Shown piece after piece: positions 43,101 through 55,700 of a stretch of DNA of 64,000 nucleotides. The notes beneath the pieces were generated by a model. That model was not told where the DNA came from. It saw only the letters and a program-made list of their open reading frames with translations, and searched no databases. The DNA is taken from the NCBI GenBank assembly GCA_020744225.1, contig JAGMWG010000026.1, positions 1-64,000 on the forward strand, given 5' to 3'. The position numbers and the translations under genes were made by a program. Source of the stretch: Paraphoma chrysanthemicola. Taxonomy: Eukaryota; Ascomycota; Dothideomycetes; Pleosporales; Phaeosphaeriaceae. Within the stretch, counting starts at the first letter, position 1; the number at the start of each line of letters is the position of its first letter.

Positions 43101-43155
43101 CCGAAAGAAAAAGTGTCCCGGCACACCGTGCGTCCCGGCACGTAGGGATTGACAT
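43101..43155 (-). repeat. Right terminal inverted repeat
   Basis: Reads inward on the minus strand with the same opening ATGTCAATCCCT and two better conserved CGGGAC boxes. Of the nine differences from the left copy, seven are transitions. Confidence 0.75.
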
Positions 43156-46100
43156 TATGTGCGGAGCTCGCGTAATAGAACAAGGCATGAGCTCAATTAC
43201 AATGCTATACAAACACCGTGTAGCAGCTGTTAGCCTCGCCTGAACTATAGTTGTACTTACCTAACTATACGCAACTCTTATCTACGTCATCATTTACTAT
43301 CACACCTCAGCATGAATATCACATTTGAGATGGTACGAATAGGTCAATCTTCTAATTCGCTTCCAATATGTATGCGCATGCTGTTCAAATCATCATTGCA
43401 ACCTCGATACACTGCATTCTTTGGCAAGCTACTAGAACTGGATGTTTTAGAGTTAGTACCGCTCAATTTGCGTATGCGATTAATGATCATAAAGGGTGAC
43501 GAGCGGCAACGCACAATATGAGGGAATCGTAAGTTTCGTGGCAAGGTGAACAACACTTCGGGACGGGAGAACCTCAAGACAGATTGACCGCCGCCACAAA
43601 GCATACCTAGTGTAATTGTCACGAGACGGCAACAATACACTCTCCTAGAAATTAGAGGAAAGACTTTGCCTCTCGTGGACTTACAGCCGATGCTTGCAGT
43701 GAGCAGCTGAGAGCCTGAAAGCAACACTACTTACTCGTTAGCTAGGATAATGTTGTCGGACGTGCAATGTAATAATCTATGATGTTACAACATATGCTTC
43801 ATAAGGAAGGATGCCTACTATGCACAGCCCTCTTTAACTCGAGATAGAATCCTCCTTGTGGTTCAGAAAACCAGCAAGCAGATCATTGGTCGTGGTTCTA
43901 AGGCAGAATTTGGTACTATTAATAATGTGCTAGCACGATGGTGTAGGACGCGCAAATCCCATGCCGCAAGTATAGAGCACCCGAACCTCCATGCATTAAT
44001 CACAACTAACCCCTCGGCCCCATTCCCTCCAGAAATACCTACTGCCTTCCCACTCGTTCCCTGTCGACTAATTGGGGCGCAATCCCAGTCATTCTCTATC
44101 CCGCTTCCATTGCCTCATGCTCTGTCCTGGGTTTCCATACACATCTCCAAGTTCCAGGCTTCGCGAACATGGCGGCGCGCGAAGCCACCTCACGGAGTGC
44201 TTTGCGATTCGTCCCTCGATTCGCCAGCATATTAGCGCTTCTTGATCCCTGAAGCTTTCCCACGAGCATCTGTCGCTCGGTGCTAAGCATGCGGGGGCTC
44301 TAGCATGTTATTCCTCCTTGCGCCAGCGTCTTGAAGGTGAATATCTCCAACTCTTCCTGACGACATGCTGTGCGCACGCGATTCGGCTCCATTGAGGACC
44401 AAAGTGTAAGATTACGCACGTTCTGGCGGTGGACCAAACTCAATTACCACAGTTACCTTCGGGTGGGTGAAAACGTGGTTGGCGCGTCTGCTGGTGCGGC
44501 GTCGGCGGCCAGGATCAGCGCCCTTGCCCAATTTCGAACCGCCCACCTCACCAAGCCAGATCCAGATCTCTGTGGGGCAAAATTCCACCATGCGCTCTGG
44601 TAGTACATGCACGACAAAGAAATGTTCCTCTCCTTCTAAGCCCTGGACGTTTCCGACCGGATCCTTCTTTCGTTCGGGATTAATCTTCCTACACCTGCAG
44701 GAAGCGGCGAAAGTCACGAGCGAGACCAAATATACAATAGCTAAAGCATTCAATGGAAGTACTGCACGAAAAAGCTTCACGGCTCCTCGCGCCATGCTTC
44801 AGTGATGGGGTTCTATGCAACGCTACACCCCATTGCTGGCAGCCAATCGGAGCCCCAGAAGCTCCGGTTCTTGCACGTGATCCCGCCCCTTCACATTGCC
44901 GCATCTAGAAAACGCCGTTCTCAGCACTATATGCATATTATTGTTTTACTACAGAACTATGGACGAAATCCCATAAAGTTGTGTTTCAACCGCTGCCCCT
45001 GGTGCAGTATTTGACGAACAGTTTGTTCTTCGACATACATAGCGTTTTCACAACTCAATCAGGTTTGTCCATCGCTTGAACTTCATGTCACTGCGCAACT
45101 TATTCTTACTGCAGTATCATGCTGCTCCATATTGGGTGCAACGGGGCTGACTACTCTCGCAGTTTGGATAGAAGTTTCTTCTTTTCGTGGCAAGTGTTGA
45201 AAAGAGGCTGCGTTCTTTCGTATCGAGTGTTGAAAGGAAGAGACTTCATTTCGTAGCGAGACCTTCCAACAGTGCGCCCGCAGAGACTCAGAATTACCAC
45301 TACCAGGACAGCGTGCCCCTGAAATCACCTAATCTGAGATACTCTTAATGCAAAATAACAATCCTTGAAGTATGGCGGTATTACTGTCGCTGCAAATGTC
45401 TTCTTACATGGCTCATGTTACGACCTCTGGCAGCGCAAAGACGACTAAAGTCACGCACTGTATTTGCGTCTCCTGAGATCTTTTTTGGACGTTGAATCGA
45501 GCGCGTAGGACGTTAAGATCATGCTCAAGGCGCTCGCAATCGTGACGCAAACTGATTTGGCTACGCATGTATTTGAGTGCCCTAGTAGGTGCTGATAATA
45601 GACGCTACAAGATTTTGGGCGGGTGATTGGACTGCTCAAACCGCGATCACTGTGCTCGCCCAGAATATGTACGGCGATGGTGAAGCCCAAATTCGTGGAT
45701 GTGATGTACGACTCAGGCAGCTGCGGTCGACTTTCCAGCACGATGGTCAAAAGTTATGGTGATCATTTATTATCGCGATGAAATATAGTACAGGTTGAAT
45801 GAAATTGATAGGGTCAATCGCCATGTCCTCTAGGTTCTTTGACCCTGGCATGGTGTCTGTATGATTTGCACAATTGGATTGCCGTCGAGGAGTCAGGGAT
45901 ACACCCCATAGGTGATGGACATGAATTGAGATCGTTGAACGCCTGTCGCTGGATGAAAACCCACGGCGGAAAGGGGAATGAAGGGTGTCCAGCGAACGGT
46001 CGATGCGAGGCACAATGTTTGCAACATCAGTGAGGCCCATCGCCGTCAATATCAACAGGAGTCATGCTCGATACGAGTCGATCATCATGGTACATTGCGT

Positions 46101-46306
46101 ATGTTCTACGATTACAGTCACCGTACAACATGAACAGAACGTCGTCCTTGATCGCCCCATCCACCCGCTTTTGTGCATCCTGCGGTCGAGATGCGCACGT
46201 GAATTGACCTTGCACTGCTGCCGTCGAGGTGATCACGCTACATGGCCCGCCACCGCACAACGGCGAGTTTTCAACGGTGCCACTCCCCGCGCGGTTCCGC
46301 TCTTCA
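43156..46306. other. Gene-poor region
   Basis: No gene is supported with confidence. A minus-strand frame at 44795-44412 (127 codons) starts with a hydrophobic stretch suggestive of a signal anchor (A-L-A-I-V-Y-L-V-S-L-V-T-F-A-A) but has no known domain. Frames around 43.3-43.7 kb and 43.86-44.24 kb are unremarkable. Confidence 0.4.
45179..45263. repeat. Short imperfect tandem repeat, about 32-34 bp
   Basis: Two full units share TTCGT...AGTGTTGAAA, and a partial third begins TTCATTTCGTAGCGAG. It is non-coding as far as can be seen. Confidence 0.45.
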
Positions 46307-49300
46307 TCATGCGCTGAATGAGATCGAGACGTTGCTACGCCAGTCGAGGATGGTTGAATTTGCGCACCCCGTGTTGTTGCCGGCAAGTGCTGACAGACAC
46401 TGCGGACATAGTGAACGGCCAGGGGGCAGGGCGTGTGGTACCACTCTATGGTCGAGGTGAATCCGGATCCAGGCATCGATGGCCGCATTGACAGCAATCA
46501 CTTCGGCCGTGTAAGCGTTCTCGGACAATGCGATGATCGAGCTCTTGTTAAACTCGACTTTCACAGATTTCCTAGCATTCTTGATCACCTCGGAGGCATC
46601 GCCGATGAACGAGTCGACTGGCGTCGGGAAGTGTGCATCCAAGCTGGCAGCCAGTAGCAACAATCCTTTGCGTGACCCACCCAGCCAATGCCAAGAAGTG
46701 GTAGGTGGATCCGGCCAATGGCAAGGGGTGGTAGGGGGAGACGGCCAAAATGCTCGCCTGTCCAGCAGGGAAAGACAGCTGGCGGCGTGTCCGGCCGCGT
46801 AGTCAACGAGTCGGACTTGCCGCTCTATGTTGCCGACCTCACGCGTGAACGGAGGGGTTATGAGGGGTGGTGCGGCATGTTTTGATGGCATGGGAAGCAT
46901 GATAAATGCTGAACGAGTTCTGCAACGCGTTAGAATGAAGCAGCATAGAACAGAACTGCGCTTTTCCACATACCTTGCTCAAACTGACTGTCGCCTGTGG
47001 GAGGACGATGAGTGGGGATGAAGACGTTGGACGAAGGGCTTCAGACGGCCTGCTTAAGGTACTGTGCGCGAGATTTTCCTCATTCAGACTTGGACGCACT
47101 GCTGCCTGTATATATCTGCGTCTCATCACAATCGACGTGTATGGAGATTTGCAGGTGCAAACAATCTCAAGCCTTTACAACGCATGCTGTATTTCGGATG
47201 CGGGAGAAGACATAAGAACAATGCACGTTCCCTGCGGCGCGCACAAACGCTTTATTCTCTCGGTACAAGCCGGATCAGCGTATTGTCTCAACATCAATGG
47301 TTTTCCCATGGCAAGGTTCATTCGGCTGCCGGAGGTCTTCTTGACATCGTGCAGGCAATTTGGCCGTGATGCAAGTTCTAGCAGGGCTGTCAGTGCGATA
47401 GCTTTGGCCATCACCAACGAACTCAATGAGTGGGCGACAATCGAACTGCAGTCGCTGGCCGTGCAGTTTCTGGAAGCCGGCATTGCCTCGTCAGCACGCG
47501 CAGCCGCCCGTGGTGGCGGTTGAAACTTGTTTCGGGAAGAAGAATTGGCCATGGAAAACAACGCATCCTTTTGATGCATCCGTGAGATAGATCGCAGACG
47601 AGAAGTATCGTGAATCGAGGAGAAGTGCACCGAGGACGAAGAAGCTCGTTTGTTGGCAGTGAACTCGCAATAACTTGGTGTTTGAGGTTGGCCTGTGCGG
47701 CTTCTAGAAAAACAGTGTCTTTGGAACGATTCGCACAAAGCGAAGGCCCAGGGAAGCGTATCATGGCAGCGGCGCACCCTGCTCACCGCTACTGAAGCTC
47801 GTGCGCGGGTCCCACCGAGTCGGGGTCCTGGCAGCAGCCTCCAGCCCTGTGCGCCAGGCGGTGCGATGTTGCGCGTGCAGGAGACCCGCTCGGACGGTTG
47901 CTGGGAAGTTTGGCGGTGGCGGCGCAAGGAGCGCAAAGGACGCAAGGAGTGTAATGGGCTGTAAGGTCGATCACCGGATGCTTGTTCCTCTCCCCGAGCG
48001 CCTGAGGTGCAAGAACAAGTGTACTGCCACGGATCGTGAATTTCCATCCGAGCTACACGCCCTCATGCTACCGGGCGGGACTGTCGTCGCGACGAGATGT
48101 TGAAAGTGTTGCGACTGGGTTGCTCCGGCAGTGATTCGTCCTGCCGGCACCAATGTGATGCGATGCGGTTTGCCCTGCTGCCACTCAATGGCATGATGCT
48201 GTTCCTGCGCGCCTCCCCGAGACCAGCACTTGGGGCAATCTCCGCAGCTCACAGCGCCCCTCCGATTCACTCTTTGCCATGTCGATCCTAGTGCGTGCCG
48301 ATACGGTGCTGTTCTGCGCTGGAAGGGCGCTTTGCCCCGTTGTATGGCGGCCCGTTGATGGCATGTCGGCGAGCAGTTAGCTGAGGTCTGGTCGCGCGCA
48401 CGTTCTGCCGTTGCCAGCCTCACCATGACGCATGCCCTTAGTGAGAACGATGTTGAGCAGCCTGGCGAGAATCTGCCGTACACGTGATCCGCAGCACGGT
48501 CGCTGCAGAGCAGCTCAAGCGGCCACTGGCGAAGCCCATCCGAGCGTCGGAGTGTCCTGGCAAGCAGAGCGCACGTGGCCTGCCCTTCCAGCCAGACACA
48601 GCCGCACGTGCGGAGCCAGCGCGAAAGGCAATCCACACCCACGCCATGTGTACCGTCGCCTAATCCCCGTCGAGATCATGGCGCCTGTCGCGGGGGGCTC
48701 CGTCGTGCCCAGCGCTCGGAGGTGGGATTTCGCTCGGAGGGCATTGAAGGAGTGGCGGGAGGCAGGATGCGAGCACCCTTGGACGACGAGCCGGATCTTA
48801 GAAAGTCAGTACGATTAATGGAGGACAGAGCGGGCAACACCATACCTCCGCGAGCGGGAACAGTGACGCCCAGGCTCATGCCTCACGGCGGGGACGCATC
48901 GGAGCGCGCATTGCTGACAGCGGCAGGCGTGGCAAGCGTGTGGCGGGTGGAGCGAGGCGTGACGGCCATGTAGACCAGTATGTTGAAGCTTGTCACCACG
49001 TCTACAGCGCTACTGATCAACATCGCCGTCCTCCGTTCGCGGTGTTGGTGCGCGCACGATTGGAGTCGTGCGCCTCGATCGCGGCAGGGTGTGTGAAGGC
49101 GCAGCGCTTGCGGTGTCGGGGTCTGCTTTGTCGGACGGGATAGAGGGACAGCGATTGTGTCGTTAAGCAGCGTGCGACATGCGAGGGCAGAGATGATGAA
49201 TGACCCGTTGGTGGAAGGAGGGACACGACGAGGGCGGCGGTAACAAAACGCCGCGGTGGATTCCAAACTGGGCCTAGATCAGTCACTGCACACATTACCT

Positions 49301-50593
49301 AATCCTCCAGCCACATTAGCCACACTTCCAATTGGCTGCAGCTGACGGGCAGCTCCCAACCATGAGACTCGAGCACCACCCAGCCCGCAGTGCACCGGGA
49401 CGATGAATTGTTATTGGAAGCTTCAGTACCGTAGATTCAAGTCTAATGCGAGGCGCGCGAAAAGGAACACTACATAACAACATTACTTCAACGCCGTCGA
49501 CCCTCCACGAGTACGAGGCACGAAACCGCACCGCCGGGGACCACGAGCTCAAGCGATTGTTACGACTTCGCCATGCGCAACTCGTCACCATGCCCCGCCT
49601 ACATCCCCAACATAGCCAGCCCACAGCCGCTACGCCACTGAGCACGCCCGTCATCTTCGTTGCGCGACGAGAAGCCTGATCCTTGCGCGTCAACCTCAGG
49701 GCCCGCGGACTGGTGATGACGACTGACTGCGCGCTAGGACGAACCGACTCACGACTCCTCGGCGGCGCGGCTCATGGAACGGGTGGTCATGGGCCTTGAC
49801 ACTTTTCTCCCAGTAGGTAAGCGAAAACTGTATTTCACCTGAGTCGTTGCGAGGTCTCTTGTAACAGGACAGTGCGTAAGCACCGGCATCCCCATGATGT
49901 TGGAGACGGGCGCTTTCTTCCAACAACTTAATTTCGGACAGCGATACTCCGTACGTGTTTCGGTCTCGTCAAGAGGCACACAGAACACTTCAGCGTGCGT
50001 GGCGCAGATGGGATGTCCTGTGTTGCGCATCAGTACTGGTGTCCAGCAACGCTCCAGACTTCCACTTACCGCATTCGGCATCGTAGACTACTCCTTCGCA
50101 GCCGCCCAACACGACGCTGTCACGTGCATTTTTCCCTGGCACCCTGGACCCAATACCAACCCCCACGCATACAAGCCTCGAAACTGCATGGACAGGCTTT
50201 TTGCCTCAGCTCAGGGTGCGCGTGGCATACGGTCGTCGCGCCCGCGGAATCGGGCAAGCACTCGCTGCATCTGACCTGTGAAAGCGAAACAGTGAGCAAG
50301 TTGCCCTGTATGACAGCGAACAGAAACAGCTTACCGCTCCACATTGGGTCAAAACCCCAATTCTCTGGCCTATTTTGACGTCCCCGCCGCATGCATCGCA
50401 TCTTCTTTCCTCAACCCTCGTCTTAGAGTTTGGCTGCGTGTCGCGTTAGTATCTTGAGCAAGCCAGAGCGACGGAAAACCAGACTCGCCTTGGCGTGACT
50501 TTTCGCCTTCGGGTCGGCATTAAAGGATCGCAGCAGGCGTTCGGGTAACGTTTCAAAGGTAACCCGCTTGGGGACAAGACCGGCAGTAGCAAC
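46307..50593. other. Gene-poor, GC-rich stretch with overlapping open frames
   Basis: Frames of 180-290 codons are open on both strands (46307-46969 -, 46975-47523 +, 47175-48047 -). None has a recognisable domain, and the overlaps show that high GC content rather than selection keeps them open. One or two may be real lineage-specific genes; I cannot tell which. Confidence 0.4.
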
Positions 50594-53500
50594 ATGAGCG
50601 GTCTGAATCCCTCGTCAGCGTCACGCGAGACGTACTTGGAGTGGCAAGCAACTCACCTCGTCATCGCCCTTGGGCTGTGCTTTGAGTGCAGTCTTTTGTG
50701 GCAGAACATGGGCAGACCGGCTCTCCATCGGAAGAACATCGGGATGACCGTTTCCAGAGCAGTGCGACGACGTCGATGGTGGCAACCGCAATTGCCCAAC
50801 CGCCCTCACCTCGCGACTTTTCTCTTTACTCTTCTTGTCGAATATATCATCCTGCACGTTATGCGTGGCCACCTCCACGGGCCTCGGCTTCGGCTTCGGG
50901 GCGAGAACGTGAATGGTATCGTTGTCGTGGTAAGTAGTCTCCTCGACCTAGGGCGAAACTCGCACCTCAGGCAGATTCAACTGTGTTGCTTTTGGCTGCA
51001 GCACGTAGACGTGGATGATATTGCAATCAGAGCCGCGCATGCTTTTGATATTCGGTCGCTTGGCGTAACCGGCGCTATATGTCTCGTCATTGAGCCTCTG
51101 TAACTCTTGTCAGTATTGTTCCTTGATGTTCAATTCCTTGGTCGGTCAGCAACTTGCCTTCTGATTGGTGCTGGGAAGTACCCGTAGACGCTTGGACGTC
51201 ATGATTGGATAAGAGTAGGACAACAATGGAAGAGTTCAACAATTGCGCATACGCATGTGTATTGTACGCGGAGGCACAGTACAAATTCAGGTCGATCGAA
51301 GTCAAAGGTGGTGGAAGAGGAGGAGGAAGGGAAATTGAGACTGTAGTAGCAAACAAAGCCCCTCCAGAACAATTCCAGACGACTTGTCACTTTTCCCCAG
51401 CCTGAACGCGGACCCTCTTGGCTACTGCCGCCTCGATCATACGAGGTGTACTCATTTGGCCTGTATTGTTCTTTCTTATTCCCGGATACTCGGCACAAGA
51501 CTCGCGCGAGGATGTCATCCCTTTCGTACGCATACAAACTCGTCTTCTCAGTCAGCGTACAGCGAGTCGATGCAGAAACACTTTCTTCCACCTAGGAGCA
51601 TCGAGAAGTTCAAGAAGCAACAGCGCTTTACGTGGAAGATTCCAAAAAGAGGGATTGAAGAGGTAGATTTGAAGTTCGTGGAGCTACCCCTATCATATTC
51701 CTTCAGATATGACGAGACGCAGTACATATGCGGAAGCTCCGACCACAACCCCAAACCTTTCTTTTGCGCACCGTTATCACCCAATTACACACCATAAGAA
51801 GGATTCTCAGCATGATATTTTTGCGACGTTGGAGCAACCCGCTAGCCCCTCGCCAGCTTTCGACACGTAGGTACCCCCACATCGCGAACAAAAGCGACTG
51901 CACCCGCAGGTTTTGGTGCGCGTACAACTTTCCTCGAGTTTGATGGTTAATGAAGCATATGGATTTGCTGAGCAAGCCTTCCATACTCCTCGCGCGCGAT
52001 TCCTCGAGGGACAGCCGACCATCGATCCTCGCAAGCCCAGCCGTTCGTTTACTACGAGCAACCTGTTTGCAAGCACCCACCAAAGCAACGCCCCATGCCC
52101 GCTCACCTCGCGCATCAGCGTCGATCACACTTGCATAACCCAACGAGCGCAATCACCTCATTCGAGATGGGTTCGAAGGCGACACGGCTGGCGGGAATAT
52201 GATCGTCGGCGCCGACCACGACGACTTGAGTGCTCAACACTCGCTGCTTTGACTGGGACAGCACTCACAAGGCTTGTTTATGCATTGGGAAAGCTCGTCA
52301 TGGACTGGAGACTCGACAGGAGCCTGCCTTCACTGGGATAGCAGCCTGCAATGTGGGATGCGTCCACCAGCAGCTACGGTCCAAGTCGAAAGACAATGTT
52401 ACAATCTGGCCATGGAGACAGGCCACCAGGACATTGCCCTTCTTCTCTTACAATCTCTTGGTTGGCTCTGAATGTTCAGAATTAAGTGCACCGCACCGTT
52501 GGGTACGCCATCTGACGCCAACGAAAGGCGTCTCATAGCATGCACCGCTTTCGAATGCCCTCGTGCCACATACACCCTGTCACCACCGTCAAGCGCCGCC
52601 CACCCCAATTCACATCAATCACTCCAGTCGAACCTCATCTTACCACGTTGAACACCACCAATCGCCATCCACGTTCACCTATATAGCCCGTACAACCCAC
52701 ACCAACCCACACTAATCCACGCCGATCCACACCGGCTCACCCCAGTGAACCCCCGTCAAAGACTGTCGACCGCCGTCAAGCGCGAGCTACCATCATTCAC
52801 CTACACGCTCCCCGATCAGCACCAGCCAACACCAGTCGAGAAATCGAACTCCCTCCACTCCTTTCAAGATGTCCAGCGCCTCCTCTCCGAAGTTCGAGCA
52901 CCACCGAATCCAGACCAAGCCGAAGAAGCGCATGATCGCTTGGTAAGTGATGGGTCCAGAGGCGACGAGCTCGACCAATATTCCGCGCTGAAATGAAATC
53001 GGCAGACACCTTGGCTCGAACGCCTACCCGAATTATCCCGCGATGGCATCTGGGAAGTACGTCACATGACGAGGAGTGATGGCATGGAGCTGCTTGGAGG
53101 TGTGAAGACGGTAGTGAGCTGTTAAAAGCTATCTCTGGGTGGTCGGCACAATGATGCGCAACGTTACCCAATCATGACTCAAGGCTTGCTTGGGTTAGCA
53201 GAAGATGAAAGAGACCTACATCAATGTACCTCTAGACGCGTCCGCAGAAGCTCGCATGTGGTGCGCTCGTGTTGAGTTCACCGCCTGACATCGGCAGCAC
53301 TACGGACGACGGACGCCACCAGCTCCTTTCCTCGCTTGTCATCCCCGACTGCGACCTGACAAAGTGTATCGCTCTTCATCTGAATCGTCCATGGGCCTGC
53401 GCATGGACGGCACAGTCGGAAAGTCGTGCTTTGACGGTCACCACTGACCGACGCCGCCTTTGCCATCAGCGTCGACGTGACACTGTCGAATCATGATGAT

Positions 53501-55700
53501 GTGCTCCATTAGCACAAGGAATGTGCGAGTTCTGTATGGGAGAGAAAGGAATGGAAACTTAGTCTGACATGGTCGAAGAGCATCCGCATCCATCAAACAC
53601 ACTCAGCACCAGATCAATTCACAATTAAAGACAAGCTGTCCGTGCTGCACGAGCAGCCCACCAATGGAATCGTAACTCCGCATTTACCGCTGCGACTCCT
53701 TGTATTCTTCTCCTTCCTGATTACTACTGCTCTTCCCTAACCACAGCCACTACTTCTCTTCCCCAAACATCGAGCACAACGTGGCACGACTGCCCCCAAT
53801 CTCATGCACGTGGGGAGAGACGCGCACCCAGTTGCTGATAGTGAACTGCTCATGGCAACTTAACACGATTCGAAGAAGAAGTGGGGTTTCGATGTCGCAA
53901 CGAGAGACAAGGTGTCCATCGAGATCGCAACATGTAACTCCCTCGTCCACCAGTACTTGGCTTGCAGAGTAGGAGATCGCTCCACGCTCCACGCGCCTAC
54001 CACCTCCGGCAAAATTGAGCTCGAATTCACTCACGCCAGGCGCAGCCCGCTTAATGAGCTGATGTCAACTGTCCAGAGGCTTTACGCGACACAAGCCAGT
54101 AAACGCGACAACGGTCCGGGACCAAGCTCGAACCATGATCACCACCCTCAGAATGGCAAGTTCACATCAAGTCGACTGCACATGATATTACTCGAGCTGT
54201 TGTCAACAAGCATCAGCATGGTCTTCTCCTGTCGAAGGAATGCTGATATGGCTCCAAGGGCCAATCTCCCCGCCACGGAAGTGCTGACTGACATCGTTTC
54301 GGGGATCCTCAGATTTGCCTGGCGAGAACACGCCGAATTACTCGGCTATCCCTCTTTCGGGCCACGCGCTCCCTTTGGCTTGGTGTCGTTCACGCGGCAT
54401 CCAACTTGATTAAGCCCAGGTAAATAGCGTAGACTTGAGTGCTAAGGTGATGGCAGCTTACGTTTCATGGGCTTTGTCTCTACGCAATTGCCAACGGCTC
54501 GGGCGTAGAGTACGTACGATATAACTATCTTTGTTGTGTTACCAGTTCTGCTACATAGTGTACGATGATGTGTCGTCTGAACTGACGGCGGGTCACGTCA
54601 GCGGCAAATGGAGGGAGCTACTGTAGTCTCGTTCTGGTTTTAGTTCCACACAATCTCGAAAGTAACTTGTTCGGGCTAAACGGAACATGGGGCGAGGCTT
54701 GCAACAGGGAGAATTACATCATATGTACATATTTGCGTCCTGGGAATTGCCAAGAAATATCGTCCCGAGCAAACTTGCTAGCCATTCCCCAAACGCTACC
54801 ACCATCACCACGACCATCGTTCCGTATGGCGATTAGCCTGTCGTGACCAGTCGACACACCGGCAACAACATCATCGACTCTGGAGCCGTCTACTTTGGGC
54901 GCACGGTACACGTTCTCTTAATCGTTGGCCGCACCCATGAGGGCAACTGCGACGTTCATCGTGGAGGTTGCAAGTTGGGTGGTTCTTCAGCGTTCTCTAT
55001 CCAGTTTCTTCTTGCATTGCCGCTACTTTACCATACGGGTGATTGCGCCGGTAAGACTTTTATGTCTTGTTGAATGATGATGCCCTACTTTACGCTGCCA
55101 AAGCTATGGTGCATTGCAGGTTGGAAGGGACGTGATGACCTTCCTTTGCCCACGCGGCTGGAAACAGGCGGCTGTCCACTAAACGCGCACGGACTCGCAA
55201 TGCGATTTTTTTTATCAGAAGACGCGCCTGGGCCCAGGCCAGGTTTGGATACTTCGTGATGGAATGCTGGGGGGGAGATTTGACATTGCGGCATTTCAGC
55301 TGTCTTGCAGCAGGGTCATCAAGACCGCGTAAAGCCAACTACTTGGTCCCGTAGCATAAGTTAGGGAATTAAGGATTATGACCTATTTGGGTGTTTAAAC
55401 TCCATATGAACCATGCAAGGTGAGCCCGTTTGGGCTGAAATCTCAAGATGCTGCCGCATGTAGAGGTGGTCGGCAAGTTGCCCACCTTCGAGTCGAACAG
55501 CCCAAGCGGGTACTTGATTCGGATCTTTACCCTGGATGGTGGCAAAAGAAGACTTGTGAGACATTGATTTTGACCGGGGCCTTGGTCGCTTCCATTCAGA
55601 CAGAACTTCACGCCCGACCAAGATAAACGAGCACGGCTGCCTGCAACAAAGGCCGGGGATTCAATTTCATACCATTTATCTTCGTCTCGTCTTGGGCCTG
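50594..55700. other. Gene-poor region
   Basis: Open frames at 50594-51103 (+), 51384-51797 (+) and 53912-54409 (+) lack known domains. A short plus-strand piece near 52.40-52.47 kb (N-L-A-M-E-T-G-H-Q-D-I-A-L-L-L-L) resembles a single ankyrin-type repeat and may be a relic. Confidence 0.35.
52691..52740 (+). repeat. 10-bp imperfect minisatellite (ACCAACCCAC-like), five units
   Basis: Five consecutive 10-bp units all end in CAC with drifting left halves. The flanking sequence continues weakly in the same style. Confidence 0.7.

Larger units (their letters stand above)
38583..43155. mobile_element. TIR-bounded 4.57-kb segment with TA target duplication, carrying an NLR gene
   Basis: The first 55 bases (38583-38637) and the reverse complement of the last 55 (43101-43155) match at 46 of 55 positions, starting ATGTCAATCCCT and sharing CGTGCCGGGAC and CGGGACAC. 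Both ends are flanked by TA (38581-38582 and 43156-43157), and the match stops there. Terminal inverted repeats with TA duplication are the hallmark of Tc1/mariner/pogo-type elements. No transposase is visible inside; the only substantial gene is a HET/NB-ARC/TPR protein. The element would therefore be non-autonomous, a captured-gene derivative, or two solo elements in opposite orientation that happen to flank the gene. The paired TA and exact ends favour one unit, but a second copy elsewhere would be needed for proof. Confidence 0.62.

Noticed and set aside
47175..48047. 290-codon minus-strand frame
   Set aside because: It overlaps an equally long plus-strand frame, is rich in Arg, Ser and Cys, shows no recognisable motif and has no intron support.
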